A DNA stretch of 64,000 bases from NCBI GenBank assembly GCA_902779645.1, contig CACZCH010000006.1, positions 19,635-83,634 on the forward strand, in the 5' to 3' direction. The notes beneath the pieces were generated by a model that saw only the letters and a program-made list of their open reading frames with translations, did no database searches and had not been told where the DNA came from. Positions 17,142 to 27,030 of this stretch are shown piece after piece. A program made the translations under genes and the position numbers. Positions within the stretch are counted from its first letter, which is position 1; every line of letters starts with the position of its first letter. The stretch is from an uncultured bacterium. GTDB taxonomy: Bacteria > Cyanobacteriota > Vampirovibrionia > Gastranaerophilales > Gastranaerophilaceae.

Positions 17142-17765
17142 TTATCTCGATAAAGATTTGTCTATAATAATATATACATTTACAAGAATAAACCCTATTG
17201 CCAAGCCTGCAAGTATATCACTTAAAAAATGGACTCCAAGCCACATTCTCGCAATACAGGTTAAGAATATCCATAAACCGAAGAATATTATTAAGAAATT
17301 TCTCCAAAAATCACTTCTTACATAATGATGCACGAGATAAATAATAATTCCAAAGAAACACATTGTTGTTGAAACATGACCTGAAGGGAAAGAAAAACTT
17401 TCCAATCCGCATCCGTCAGGACGCGGTCTGCATACGAAATTTTTCATTAAATCCTTCAAATAATAAGCTATTTGAGTAAACAAAATCAGCATAAAAGCTT
17501 TGAGATAAAGTCTGTGTGAGACAAGAACACACCCTGCCGTAATTTGAGGCCATAGCATCTGATTTGCTCTACCAAACTCACTTACAAAAATCGGTATGTA
17601 ACTCGGGAATGGGGATAGAGCAAGTCTTATTGAGCGTAAAATTGTAGTATCAATCTCTCTCATGGTTGGAAGATATAATACCAAAACCGTTAAAATAGCC
17701 AAAACAACAACCGATATCCCGACATAATTCCAATTTATCATCAAGCTGTATTCTTTTTGCTTCAT
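17142..17765 (-). CDS. PAP2-family membrane phosphatase
   Basis: A 207-residue membrane protein with five to six hydrophobic segments and the complete phosphatidic-acid-phosphatase signature: KNFVCRPRP (Kx6RP), FPSGHVSTT (PSGH), and ARMWLGVHFLSD (Rx5Hx3D). Such enzymes remove phosphate from undecaprenyl pyrophosphate or phosphatidate at the outer face of the membrane; the substrate is not decided by sequence. GAGGGA precedes the start. It converges on the helicase gene with only 22 bases between the stops. Confidence 0.9.
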   Translation of the reverse strand: MKQKEYSLMINWNYVGISVVVLAILTVLVLYLPTMREIDTTILRSIRLALSPFPSYIPIFVSEFGRANQMLWPQITAGCVLVSHRLYLKAFMLILFTQIAYYLKDLMKNFVCRPRPDGCGLESFSFPSGHVSTTMCFFGIIIYLVHHYVRSDFWRNFLIIFFGLWIFLTCIARMWLGVHFLSDILAGLAIGFILVNVYIIIDKSLSR

Positions 17766-17820
17766 ACTATTCCCTCAAAATCTTACTTATATGTTCAACA
17801 GGCTTTAATATTTATAACTT

Positions 17821-17850
17821 TACCACTTTACCACTAAATTTACCCCTAAA
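17821..17850. repeat. degenerate TTTACCCC repeat, locus 2
   Basis: TTTACCACTTTACCACTAAATTTACCCC lies just after the stop of the RipA-like gene: degraded units of the TATTTACCCC family. Confidence 0.55.
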
Positions 17851-18334
17851 TTCCGCCTTTTAGTTTAACAAGTTTGTCAAACAATTGAACGCATAGCGGA
17901 GATATTTCACTTACTAATACAGCAAAGAAAAATAAAGCCGAAATAGAAGCTATAAGTTTTTGAATATCTGAAAACATAAATATTTTTTTATTTCTGAATT
18001 CATCAATACCTTTATGCTCTTCCGTAAAAGGACAAACCGGAAGTTTTTCTTCGATTTTTTCTATTACATCAGCATATTTAACTTTAATCAAAGTATTATA
18101 AGAATCAACATTCATCCACCATAGAGAACTGATTGCAATACCGAAGAATGCAAACACAAGAGTCGCAGTAATTTTATTTAAGAAAAGAACATTATTTGTA
18201 TAAATCATTGCAAAAATCAATGCTACAATTGCAACCATATAAAATTTATTTGTTCTGAAGTTACGGTCAATAAAATTCTCTTTTTGTTCAGTATACATTT
18301 TGTACTCTTGAAAAACAATGTAATCTCTATCCAT
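17846..18334 (-). CDS. RipA-like small membrane protein
   Basis: 162 residues with three hydrophobic helices: about 32-48, 57-75 and 127-147. The loop after helix 2 reads SLWWMNVDSYNTLIKVKYAD and continues to IEEKLPVCPF, which resembles the W-SY-LN-AK-VI-LE-LP pattern of the RipA family of oligomeric membrane proteins (recognised from memory). Function unknown. The start overlaps the ftsH stop by 8 bases, so the gene is translationally coupled to ftsH, which suggests a membrane-quality-control context. Confidence 0.6.
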   Translation of the reverse strand: MDRDYIVFQEYKMYTEQKENFIDRNFRTNKFYMVAIVALIFAMIYTNNVLFLNKITATLVFAFFGIAISSLWWMNVDSYNTLIKVKYADVIEKIEEKLPVCPFTEEHKGIDEFRNKKIFMFSDIQKLIASISALFFFAVLVSEISPLCVQLFDKLVKLKGGI

Positions 18335-20300
18335 TATTTTCTTCTCCTTCTATTCTTAATTCTTCATTATTTTCTGCTATTTGTTCTTGATTATTTCCAG
18401 ATTCACTTTCTTTTTGTATATCTTCAAGTGTTTCGCCATTTCTTATTCTTTTTACATTATCCATAAGTTTATCAAACTCTGTTTGGTCAAGTGTTTCTTT
18501 TTCAAGAAGCTCTTTTGCAATATATTCAAGCATGTCTTTATTTTCTGTTAACAATTGTTTTGCAAGTTCATATTGAGCATCAATAATTCGTTTAACTTCT
18601 TTATCAATATCTGCGGCAATCTCTTCCGAGAATTCTCTTGTGTTACCGAAATTTCTGCCCATAAATACGTGTTCTTGCTCCTTACCGTATGCCATATTTC
18701 CCATTTTTTCACTCATACCGTAAGTCGTTACCATACTTTTTGCTAAAGCTGAAACTTTTTCTAAATCATTAGATGCACCTGTTGTAACATTGTCTTTTCC
18801 GTAAATTATTTCTTCTGCTACACGACCGCCGAGAATCATCGTTATTCTGTCTAACAGCTGATTTTTTCTCATTGTAAGGTGATCTTTCTCAGGAAGCGTA
18901 AGGGTTATACCCAAAGCCATACCGCGTGGGATAATCGATACTTTATGCAATGGATCGCAATCCTTAAGAAGTTTTGCAAGAAGTGCGTGTCCGACTTCGT
19001 GATACGCAGTATTTTCTTTTTCTTCTTCTGATATAATTCTGCTTTTCTTTTCCGGTCCTGCCATAACCTTATCAATAGCTTCTTCTAAATCAGGCATTTC
19101 TATTTCTGATTTATCATGACGTGCTGCAAGAAGCGCAGCTTCATTTAGAAGGTTTGACAAATCTGCACCTGTGAACCCGGGAGTTCTTTTTGCCAAAGTT
19201 TTTAAATCAACTTCTTTAGAAAGCGGTTTATTTTTTGCATGTACATTCAGAATTTGTTCTCTTCCTAAAACATCCGGCTTATTAATCACGATTTGTCTGT
19301 CAAATCTCCCAGGCCTTAACAGAGCGTTATCCAAAATATCAGGTCTGTTTGTAGCAGCTAATATAATAATATTTGTATTTTCATCAAAACCATCCATTTC
19401 AACCAACAATTGGTTTAATGTTTGTTCTCTTTCGTCGTGTCCTCCGCCTAAACCGGCACCTCTTTGACGGCCGACAGCATCAATTTCATCAATAAATACT
19501 ATACAAGGTTGGTGTTTTTTAGCCTGCTCAAATAAATCGCGAACACGTGAAGCACCTACACCAACAAACATTTCAACAAAATCTGAACCGCTGATGGAGA
19601 AGAAAGGGACTTTTGCTTCTCCCGCAACAGCTTTTGCCATAAGAGTTTTACCTGTACCTGGAGCCCCTACCAAAAGAACTCCTTTTGGGATTTTTGCTCC
19701 CAGCTTAACGTATTTATCACTGTGCTTAAGGAAGTCAACAATCTCTTCAAGTTCTTTTCTTTCTTCATCAATACCTGCAACATCATTAAAAGTTGTTTTA
19801 ACTTTGTTATCCATAAGCATTTTTGCCCTGCTCTTACCGAAAGACATTGCCTGAGCTCCGCCGGCTTGAATTGATTTTATTATGAGTAATAAGAAACCGA
19901 ATACAAGTAAAATTGTAATAACAGATGAACCCAAACCGAACATAGAACCGGACTCGCCTGTTTTTGTTGCATTAACCTCTACTCCGTTTGATTCCAATTT
20001 TGAAAGTACATCGGAATTATCCGGTATCAGTACTTTATATTGAAGCTGCGGAGTCTTAACCTCTCCGTATATAGGATTAACTGTTGTTTGTTTTTGCTCC
20101 GGTTGTTTAACCGGAACGGCAATTAATACATCTTTACCTAAATCTACACTCTTAATCTCTTTATTTTCTACTTTTTGCAAAAAATTTGTATATGATAATT
20201 CTTCCGTGCTTGAAGTAGGTCCCGTAAACAGCATTGATATAAATGCCAAGACCATAATACCCAATATCACGTACATACCTACTGATTGATTTTTATTCAT
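18327..20300 (-). CDS. ftsH: ATP-dependent zinc metalloprotease FtsH
   Basis: A membrane-anchored AAA+ protease that degrades misfolded and regulatory membrane proteins. 657 residues: TM1 about 8-25, a periplasmic loop, TM2 about 125-142, Walker A GAPGTGKT 212-219, Walker B VFIDEID about 268-274, the second region of homology around 318-334, and the zinc motif HEVGH 434-438. A charged, Gln/Glu/Asn-rich tail ends the protein. GGGAG precedes the start. A TTTGTTACAAA palindrome lies about 120 bases upstream, near a TATAAT-like element. Confidence 0.98.
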   Translation of the reverse strand: MNKNQSVGMYVILGIMVLAFISMLFTGPTSSTEELSYTNFLQKVENKEIKSVDLGKDVLIAVPVKQPEQKQTTVNPIYGEVKTPQLQYKVLIPDNSDVLSKLESNGVEVNATKTGESGSMFGLGSSVITILLVFGFLLLIIKSIQAGGAQAMSFGKSRAKMLMDNKVKTTFNDVAGIDEERKELEEIVDFLKHSDKYVKLGAKIPKGVLLVGAPGTGKTLMAKAVAGEAKVPFFSISGSDFVEMFVGVGASRVRDLFEQAKKHQPCIVFIDEIDAVGRQRGAGLGGGHDEREQTLNQLLVEMDGFDENTNIIILAATNRPDILDNALLRPGRFDRQIVINKPDVLGREQILNVHAKNKPLSKEVDLKTLAKRTPGFTGADLSNLLNEAALLAARHDKSEIEMPDLEEAIDKVMAGPEKKSRIISEEEKENTAYHEVGHALLAKLLKDCDPLHKVSIIPRGMALGITLTLPEKDHLTMRKNQLLDRITMILGGRVAEEIIYGKDNVTTGASNDLEKVSALAKSMVTTYGMSEKMGNMAYGKEQEHVFMGRNFGNTREFSEEIAADIDKEVKRIIDAQYELAKQLLTENKDMLEYIAKELLEKETLDQTEFDKLMDNVKRIRNGETLEDIQKESESGNNQEQIAENNEELRIEGEENNG

Positions 20301-20416
20301 ATTTCTCCCTCTTTATATTAAGGTCACCCCTAAAAACTCTATTTGCACCTTGCCAATTGGGCAATGAAATCTTAAGGCTCTATGGCACTAAGAATCTTTG
20401 CAAAGTGTTTTTAGTA

Positions 20417-20427
20417 TTTGTTACAAA
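20417..20427. promoter_or_regulatory. TTTGTTACAAA palindrome, site 2
   Basis: Perfect palindrome in the 237-base gap upstream of ftsH. On the minus strand it lies a few bases after a possible TATAAT box, so it could overlap the transcription start. Confidence 0.5.
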
Positions 20428-20489
20428 TGAATTATAACAAAAAATATTGTTAGCGTAAATAACAGATTGGTTTAATTTTATTATAATAA

Positions 20490-20518
20490 AAAGCCCGTCC
20501 TAATACAGACGAGACTTT
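20490..20518 (-). terminator. terminator of the 104-residue protein gene
   Basis: Hairpin AAAGTCTCGTC / GACGGGCTTT with two G-U pairs, followed on the minus strand by TTTTTATT. Confidence 0.75.
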
Positions 20519-20537
20519 GCTATCAACTTAATATATA

Positions 20538-20852
20538 TTACAGTCCGAAATAGATTTTATTTAATTGAGCAACAGTCATTGCACCCAATCTCTGTTCTTC
20601 CATCTCCGACTTTTGTATATATTCACCTTCATCAACCTGAGATATTACTTGAACATTAAGCTCCTGTTGAGCCTTTGCCTCTTCGTGTTTATTTATTTTT
20701 CGTATAATTTCCGCTTTCGCTTGAGCTAAACGCTGAGCATCCGCAGCTTTATTCCCCGTCGGAGACAAGCCGAGTGTTCTGAGTTCTTGTATAATTCTCA
20801 GGTATTCAGCATCTATGTTTAATCCGCTAGCTATCCCAAGCGCTTGAATCAA
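20538..20852 (-). CDS. small conserved-looking hypothetical protein
   Basis: 104 residues from a TTG start at 20852 with AAAGGAG about 9 bases upstream. Mostly helical and rich in Ala, Gln and Glu (for example ADAQRLAQAKAEIIRKINKH), with no membrane segment and no known motif. The good ribosome-binding site and the terminator directly after it support a real gene. Function unknown. Confidence 0.6.
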   Translation of the reverse strand: MIQALGIASGLNIDAEYLRIIQELRTLGLSPTGNKAADAQRLAQAKAEIIRKINKHEEAKAQQELNVQVISQVDEGEYIQKSEMEEQRLGAMTVAQLNKIYFGL

Positions 20853-20995
20853 AAAATCACTCCTTTACTATTAATTTTTGTAAACAAACTATATATTCTT
20901 TAATGCCACATTCTGGAAAGGGTATAACTATCATATATAAGCATCTTTACAAAAATTAATAAATGAGTTAGAATTGTGTAAGATGTGGTTAATAT

Positions 20996-21008
20996 TTCGT
21001 TACAATTT
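20996..21008. promoter_or_regulatory. TTCGTTACAATTT site upstream of the TPS transporter gene
   Basis: A one-base variant of the TTTGTTACAAA motif about 100 bases before the transporter gene, in an AT-rich gap with no other gene. Confidence 0.35.
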
Positions 21009-21109
21009 AGCAATTTAATTTGTTTAAGGATTTTATTTTAAATATAATGTTAAATGTACGATAAAAGTATAACCCAATTATAAATATTATTTTTAGGAAA
21101 AATGGAACT

Positions 21110-22876
21110 ATGAAAAAATTAAGTTATTTAATCGCAGTTTTTAGTTTTTTATCTATGATTCAAGCTCAAGCGGAAGTGATGCCCATTACCCCTAATACAG
21201 CAGGGTATTTTACTAACACTTATAATGCTTCTGAAGTCGAAAATATTAAAAATTACAAGATTGACAAGAGCTATGTTCAATCATTAGATGACGTAACAAA
21301 AGACGAACAAATTTACGATGCAACAGTAGAAGAAAACTACGCAAGAGAAGGTTCAATATATAACCCTCATTTCTTGCTTGAAAAAATTGTTTTTGAAGGG
21401 AATACAGTAAAAGATATAAAAGACTCAGACCTTCAAAATTTAGCATTGGAAATCTTAGGTGAAGATATATACTTTGATGAACTTCTTGAAGTTTGTTCAA
21501 AAGTTACAAACTTGTACCGTTCAAAAGGTTATTTAACATCTTATGCAACAGTACCGCCTCAAAGAATTGTTGACGGTGTTGCAACAATTAAGATTGTTGA
21601 AAGTAAAGTCGGCGATATGAATATCGAAGGCGAAAAATGGACTCGTGAATGGTATTTAAAACATATCATCATGGGCAAAGCAGGCTTAAGAGAAGGTGAT
21701 GTTTTCAATGCAAGAAATCTTCAAAGAGCCATGAAAGAAATCAACAGAGAAGACTATGTTCAAGTTCAAACTGAAATTGAAAGGCAAAAAGACGGTGATG
21801 AAAATACTCAAATCACGCTTAATGTCCGCGACAGATTCCCTATTGACTTCAACGTAATTTATGATGACTACGGTCGTTCTTATACAGGTGCTCAAAGAGT
21901 ATCATTCTTACTCGGTATGCACAACTTAACAGGTTTGGGTGATAAGATTTACGGCGGTTCAATTATATCTTCCGGTTCAACCGGCTGGATGGCAGGATAC
22001 AGCTTACCGGTTTCTTCTTACGGAACACGTTTATCATTTGATTTTAACGATTCACACGTAAGACTTGGCGGTCCATACAAAAATATGGGAGTTAAAGGTA
22101 ACGCTCAAAGCTACTTCTTCAAATTAACTCAACCGCTTGTTCAAACAGCTAAGTCCGACTTGTTCTTCTATACAGGTTATAATTTAGTAAACGCAAATAC
22201 TTCTTGGAATAATAATTTATCAAACCCGGAAAGACTTTCTACATATAATTTGAACGTATGGCGTTCAGGATTATACGGTATGACCGACGACAATTACGGC
22301 CGTTGGATTGGTAACTTAGGTATTGACTTTGGTATGGGCGGCAACGGTCATGGCGCAATCCAAGATACAACATTCTTCAAGTTAACCGGTGGTGCTACTC
22401 GTGTTCAAAGATTAACTGCAAGAACTGCTGGTATCGTAAGAGTTAACGGTATGTACTCACCTAACAAGTTATTTGCAGCAGAACAATTCCAATTAGGCGG
22501 ACCTTATACATTAAGAGGTTACCAACCTGCTGAATTAATTGGTGACTATGGTGTCAGCGGTACTGTTGAATACAGATTCCCATTCCCATTCTTGAATCAT
22601 TTATCACAAAAACTTGATGAAAGAGTCAGATTGGCAGTATTCTACGACTTCGGCTGGATTGGTGAAAACGGACATGTATACAACTATCCGCATGAATTCC
22701 TGCACTCTGTCGGTTTTGGTTCATACCTGACATTTACAGATTGGATTACAGCACAAATCGGTGTAGGTTTCCCTCTCGGAGAAAAATACTACGGAGAAAG
22801 CACAGCAAGATTCTACTTCAGTGTTAACGGAGACTTAGACAGATTAATTCCGCTCCGCAATCCGCAAAAATTATAA
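21110..22876 (+). CDS. two-partner secretion outer-membrane transporter (ShlB/FhaC/HecB family)
   Basis: 588 residues: signal peptide (MKKLSYLIAVFSFLSMIQAQA), one or two POTRA modules (LLEKIVFEGNTVKD..., about 85-220), and a 16-strand-type beta-barrel. The barrel carries the family signature GGPYTLRGYQPAELIGDYG (about 465-483) and VEYRFPFPF. It ends in aromatic-rich strands, as usual for BAM substrates. It exports a large TpsA protein or acts as a related Omp85 protein; no TpsA partner is in the window. It shows that the cell has an outer membrane. It has its own terminator and no neighbour in an operon. Confidence 0.92.
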   Translation: MKKLSYLIAVFSFLSMIQAQAEVMPITPNTAGYFTNTYNASEVENIKNYKIDKSYVQSLDDVTKDEQIYDATVEENYAREGSIYNPHFLLEKIVFEGNTVKDIKDSDLQNLALEILGEDIYFDELLEVCSKVTNLYRSKGYLTSYATVPPQRIVDGVATIKIVESKVGDMNIEGEKWTREWYLKHIIMGKAGLREGDVFNARNLQRAMKEINREDYVQVQTEIERQKDGDENTQITLNVRDRFPIDFNVIYDDYGRSYTGAQRVSFLLGMHNLTGLGDKIYGGSIISSGSTGWMAGYSLPVSSYGTRLSFDFNDSHVRLGGPYKNMGVKGNAQSYFFKLTQPLVQTAKSDLFFYTGYNLVNANTSWNNNLSNPERLSTYNLNVWRSGLYGMTDDNYGRWIGNLGIDFGMGGNGHGAIQDTTFFKLTGGATRVQRLTARTAGIVRVNGMYSPNKLFAAEQFQLGGPYTLRGYQPAELIGDYGVSGTVEYRFPFPFLNHLSQKLDERVRLAVFYDFGWIGENGHVYNYPHEFLHSVGFGSYLTFTDWITAQIGVGFPLGEKYYGESTARFYFSVNGDLDRLIPLRNPQKL

Positions 22877-22894
22877 TCTATAATTTATAAAATA

Positions 22895-22928
22895 AAAAAA
22901 GAGTCTCGCAAATGCGGGGCTCTTTTTT
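22895..22928 (+). terminator. terminator of the TPS transporter gene
   Basis: Hairpin AAAAAAGAGTCTCGC / GCGGGGCTCTTTTTT with an AAAT loop and a T tail. Confidence 0.9.
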
Positions 22929-23039
22929 ACGCACAAAGCTTAATACTCCTTAATACATTGACATTAGGGTATTCTTAGGGTTTAATTGATATAGTAATTA
23001 CTTGGGAAGAGAAGATGGCATTAAGCCGATTGGAAGATT

Positions 23040-26000
23040 ATGTACATAAAACAGCTTGAAATCGACAATTTTAAGTCGTTTGCTAACAAAGTGGATATAC
23101 CTTTACTTCAAGGGTTCACAACCGTATCTGGGCCAAACGGTTCAGGCAAGAGTACTATTATAGATAGTATTCTGTTTGCGCTCGGACTTTCTACGAGCAG
23201 AACTCTGCGTGCTGAAAAACTCTTCCACCTGATATCAACCTACAACAAAAGAAACGAAGCCTATGTAAAAGTAACCTTCGGCGGTGTAGAAGGCGGTGAT
23301 TTTTCTGTCGCAAGAAGAATAAGAAAAGCAACTCAAGGGTTCAACAGTATTTTTTATCTTAACGACAAAATCGTTACTAAAGAAGAAATATTAAACCTGC
23401 TTGAGAACCACAACATTACTCCAAACAGCTACAATGTTGTTATGCAGGGAGACGTTACTACTATAACCTCCTGTACCGCAAACGAAAGAAGAAAAGTTGT
23501 TGATGAGATTGCGGGGGTTGCAGATTTTGACCGCCGTATAGAGCAGGCTACCGCTGAACTTGAAACAGTTGAAAAACGTGTTATGAATTCAAACCTTATT
23601 CTTAACGAAGTTAACACACGTTTAGAACAATTAAAAGAAGAAAAAGAAGTTGCTCTTAAATACCAAAAGCTTAAAGAAGAAAAAACAGGATTGGAAAGCC
23701 AAATTAATACGGTTAAGTTTTTTGATTTGAAGCGCAACTTGGAAAAAGCTCACGAAAATATTTTGGAGTTCACCAAAAAGAAAAAAGAAGAAGAGGTTAA
23801 GTCAAAAGACCTTGAAGAAAGACTAAAGATAATAAAAGAAAAATATGAAGAAATCTCTTCTACCATAAAAGAAAAAGGTGAGGGACATCAGCTTGAACTG
23901 AAACAAAAAGCTGAGGAAATCAAAGGTTCAATCGACAGAAAAAACGCTTCAATTGATTACTCAGACAAGCAGATTCAAGCAAACCTGAAAACTATCGAAA
24001 ACACCAAAAACGGTATAGAAGTTCAAGAAGGCAAAATTAAAGACAGCGAACATAAAATTCAACTAAAGCAAGATGAAATCAAGGGTATTGAAAAAAATAT
24101 TGCTGAACAAAATGCGATTTTGAATAAAATTTTGCAGGATTTATCAGGCTTAAACGAAACTGCGGAAAAACATATTGAAAAGCGCAACTCTTTAAGAAAA
24201 GAACTTGAAGGATACCAAGACAAAGAAACAAAAATTATCCAACAGCAAGCACCTTTGGAATCTGAGCTATCAGCCAAGAAAAAAGCTGTTCAAGAAGCTA
24301 AAGAAAAGCTTAAAGAACTTGATGAATTCAAGACAAATTATGAAGAAAATAAGGCTAATAAAAAACTTATTATAGAAGAATTAGAAAAAGAGGTTGACGA
24401 TTTTAAAATTATCCTTAAGAACACATTATATGAACTGGATAAAACTAAAAACGAAATCACAGATGTTAACTATGACCTTCAAACAGCAAATAAGAAGGTT
24501 ATCGAGCTTGAAGCAACTAAGCGAGCGAACGAAGAAGCTAACCTCGGATGTGCAGTTGATACTGTTATAGGTGCAAGCATTAGAGGTGTTCACGCACCTT
24601 TAATGAAACTCGGACAAGTTGACGAAGAATATTCTACCGCTATGGAAATCGCAGTCGGCGGAAGAATGGCGCACATTGTTGTCGACGATGAACATGTCGC
24701 ATCAACTTGTATTGAGATTTTAAAATCCGCAGGAGCAGGAAGAGCAACTTTCATTCCGCTTAACAAAATTGTTAAATGCCCGAAAAGCTTAAATTTGCCG
24801 AAAGAAAAAGGTGTAATTGATTTTGCAATCAACCTTATTGATTTTGACGATGAGTATTTGAATGCATTCTATTATGCCGTTGGTGACACTCTTGTTGTTG
24901 AAGACCGAGAAACAGCCCATAAACTTATCGGCAAATACCGTATGGTTACGCTCTCAGGTGACCTGTTTGAAAAATCCGGTTCTATTACGGGCGGTTCGGT
25001 TAAAAAAACAGGGCTTAAATTTGCTCAAAACTCAGACTCCGAGATTGATTCATTTAGAGCAAAATTAAAAGAACTTGAGAAAAAATATTCTGCACTTATT
25101 TCTAAACAGCGCGATTTGGAAGCCAAAATGGAAGATGTGAGAAGTAAAAATACAGCTTCTACAACAGAATTGAGCAAAGCTAAATTAGAATTAAGCAACT
25201 TCGATACAATGTTTGAAAACACTCAGAAAAACATTGATGAAAAACAAGAGTTTATAAAAGCTACTGAGCCTGAAATTGCTAAAATTGAAAAAACTTTGGA
25301 TAAACTTGAAGAAGAGCATATCCAAATCTCAGACAAGATGACAGAAGTTCAATCTGCTATCGAAGATATTGAAAAGCTCATGAACGATACGGATTTGAAG
25401 GACTTAAAAGAAAAAACTGCAGGTGTTGAAGCTGAGATTAAGCGTTATGAAAAGAATAAAGCCGACGCAAATAACGAGATTGACGGTTTGCATAATATGA
25501 TTGAGTTCTACAAAACCACAATCAAAACTCATAATGAAACTATCTCAAACGCTTTAGATACCAATAGAGAGCTTAACCTTGACAAAGCTAAATTTGCAGA
25601 AGAAATCAAAGGACTTAATGAACAACTTGAAGTTCTTGAAGTCCAAATCAAAGAAATTACGGATAAATTGCAGGAACTGCTTGACCAAAGAGATGCTATA
25701 AACAAAGATTTGATTGATTTGGAAACAAAGAAAAATCTTCAGGCTTCCGAGATAGAAAGAATAGCGGAACAGATTGAATCCTTTAAATCCCGCAGAAGAG
25801 AACTTGAACCTCAGCTTGAAGAAACTCGTAACACTCTCACAGAAGCAGGTGTAAATATTGATGAGCTTACTCCTGTTGAAATGTCCATAGAAGAGATAAC
25901 AAATCGTATCCAAAGACTTCAAAAACGCATGGATGAGATGGGTGCAGTTAACATGAAAGCGCTTGAAGATTATGAAATCGTTTCTAATCGTCAAGCCGAG

Positions 26001-26531
26001 CTTCAAGAAAAAATCAACACGCTTTCCAGCGAAAGAGAACAAATCCTTCTTAGAATGCAAGGGTATGAAGATATGAAGAAGGAAACGTTCTTGAAAACTT
26101 ATAATGCTCTGAACGAAAACTTCAAAGATATTTTCCACAAACTATCCGAAGGTGAAGGAACACTCGTTCTTGAAAACGAAGAAAAACCGTTTGAAGGCGG
26201 ATTGGATATTGAAGCACAGCCTCGTGATAAGAAAAAACAAAGATTAATGGGTATGTCAGGCGGTGAAAAAGCTCTTACAGCGCTTTCATTCGTATTTGCT
26301 ATCCAAAAATATATGCCTGCTCCGTTCTATGCTTTTGATGAAGTTGACGCAAGTTTAGACAGTATTAATGTTGAAAAGCTTGCTAATATTGTTCAAACAG
26401 AATCAAAAGAAACACAGTTTATTGTAGTCAGCCACAGAAAGCCGATGATTGAATCTGCAGACCGCACAATCGGAGTTACCCAAAAAGAAAAAGGTATCTC
26501 AAAAGTTACAGGAGTCAAACTCCGCGACTAG
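23040..26531 (+). CDS. smc: chromosome segregation protein SMC
   Basis: Core ATPase of the SMC-ScpAB condensin. 1163 residues: Walker A GPNGSGKS (31-38), coiled coil to about residue 500, hinge (GVHAPLMKLGQVDEEYSTAM onward, about 515-665), second coiled coil, and the C-terminal head with signature MSGGEKAL and Walker B FYAFDEVDASLD. The length is typical. GGAAGA lies close to ATG 23040. A 14-codon frame beginning at 23014 overlaps the start but is probably chance. scpA and scpB follow 500 bases later on the same strand. Confidence 0.98.
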   Translation: MYIKQLEIDNFKSFANKVDIPLLQGFTTVSGPNGSGKSTIIDSILFALGLSTSRTLRAEKLFHLISTYNKRNEAYVKVTFGGVEGGDFSVARRIRKATQGFNSIFYLNDKIVTKEEILNLLENHNITPNSYNVVMQGDVTTITSCTANERRKVVDEIAGVADFDRRIEQATAELETVEKRVMNSNLILNEVNTRLEQLKEEKEVALKYQKLKEEKTGLESQINTVKFFDLKRNLEKAHENILEFTKKKKEEEVKSKDLEERLKIIKEKYEEISSTIKEKGEGHQLELKQKAEEIKGSIDRKNASIDYSDKQIQANLKTIENTKNGIEVQEGKIKDSEHKIQLKQDEIKGIEKNIAEQNAILNKILQDLSGLNETAEKHIEKRNSLRKELEGYQDKETKIIQQQAPLESELSAKKKAVQEAKEKLKELDEFKTNYEENKANKKLIIEELEKEVDDFKIILKNTLYELDKTKNEITDVNYDLQTANKKVIELEATKRANEEANLGCAVDTVIGASIRGVHAPLMKLGQVDEEYSTAMEIAVGGRMAHIVVDDEHVASTCIEILKSAGAGRATFIPLNKIVKCPKSLNLPKEKGVIDFAINLIDFDDEYLNAFYYAVGDTLVVEDRETAHKLIGKYRMVTLSGDLFEKSGSITGGSVKKTGLKFAQNSDSEIDSFRAKLKELEKKYSALISKQRDLEAKMEDVRSKNTASTTELSKAKLELSNFDTMFENTQKNIDEKQEFIKATEPEIAKIEKTLDKLEEEHIQISDKMTEVQSAIEDIEKLMNDTDLKDLKEKTAGVEAEIKRYEKNKADANNEIDGLHNMIEFYKTTIKTHNETISNALDTNRELNLDKAKFAEEIKGLNEQLEVLEVQIKEITDKLQELLDQRDAINKDLIDLETKKNLQASEIERIAEQIESFKSRRRELEPQLEETRNTLTEAGVNIDELTPVEMSIEEITNRIQRLQKRMDEMGAVNMKALEDYEIVSNRQAELQEKINTLSSEREQILLRMQGYEDMKKETFLKTYNALNENFKDIFHKLSEGEGTLVLENEEKPFEGGLDIEAQPRDKKKQRLMGMSGGEKALTALSFVFAIQKYMPAPFYAFDEVDASLDSINVEKLANIVQTESKETQFIVVSHRKPMIESADRTIGVTQKEKGISKVTGVKLRD

Positions 26532-26572
26532 GGATAAAGGGATAAAGGGGTAAATGGGTAAAGGGGTAAATA
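26530..26572. repeat. tandem GGGGTAAA repeat, locus 3
   Basis: Directly after the smc stop: GGGATAAAG, GGATAAAGG, GGTAAATGG, GTAAAGGGG and TAAATATG follow each other. These are degenerate units of the repeat seen at 3740, on the other strand. Confidence 0.75.
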
Positions 26573-26709
26573 TGTATATTTTTTTTCATGCATAAAAGTG
26601 CACGCTGCTTGCTATTTCGTTATATTATATTCGGAATTATAACTGAATTTGAGTTTCAAAAAACACACCTTTACATTTCGTCACAAATAGAGTCTACGGA
26701 AAAGTTAAA

Positions 26710-26813
26710 TTTTTATGAGATTCTTCGCTAAAGTTCAGAAAGACAAATGTAAAAACCAATGAACACGTCATTCTGAGGAGGATATCAATTTATATCCGAA
26801 GAATCTGTTTTTA
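26710..26813. repeat. GTCATTCTGA-type elements, copy 2 (two fragments)
   Basis: A fragment with AGATTCTTCGCTAAAGTTCAG (26717-26737 region), then GTCATTCTGAGG...CCGAAGAATCTG (26768-26810). These lie in the 500-base gap between smc and scpA, which otherwise holds the repeat above and a small palindrome before scpA. Confidence 0.65.
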
Positions 26814-26989
26814 CAATCACGGACTTTTCCGGCAGACTCAATACAGATATTTTGTAAAAACAGCTTGAGTATGATATAATTAGCCTTACGGGAGGGGTAT
26901 TGTGCCCTTTTATAAAATTCCTCATTTTAGAGGAGTTGTGAAGAAAAGATATAAGATAAAATAAAGTGAGGGATAATAACGGGTTGACA

Positions 26990-27022
26990 CCTCACCCTAA
27001 CCCTCTCCTCAAGGAGAGGGGG
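26990..27022. repeat. CCTCACCCTAACCCTCTCC palindromic repeat, copy 1
   Basis: A perfect hairpin CCCTCTCC / GGAGAGGG (27001-27020) with a TCAA loop, ending 10 bases before the scpA start. Its GGGG end overlaps the GGGGGAG that would serve as ribosome-binding site. A relative lies at 36567-36600. Confidence 0.75.
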
Positions 27023-27030
27023 AGAATCGG

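Noticed and set aside
20301..20480. tRNA or other structured RNA upstream of ftsH
   Set aside because: No T-loop GTTCGAAnC and no cloverleaf; only a promoter-like element and the TTTGTTACAAA palindrome.
23014..23058. 14-codon frame (MALSRLEDYVHKTA) overlapping the smc start
   Set aside because: Could be a leader peptide, but there is no clear ribosome-binding site and no control logic; smc has its own GGAAGA.
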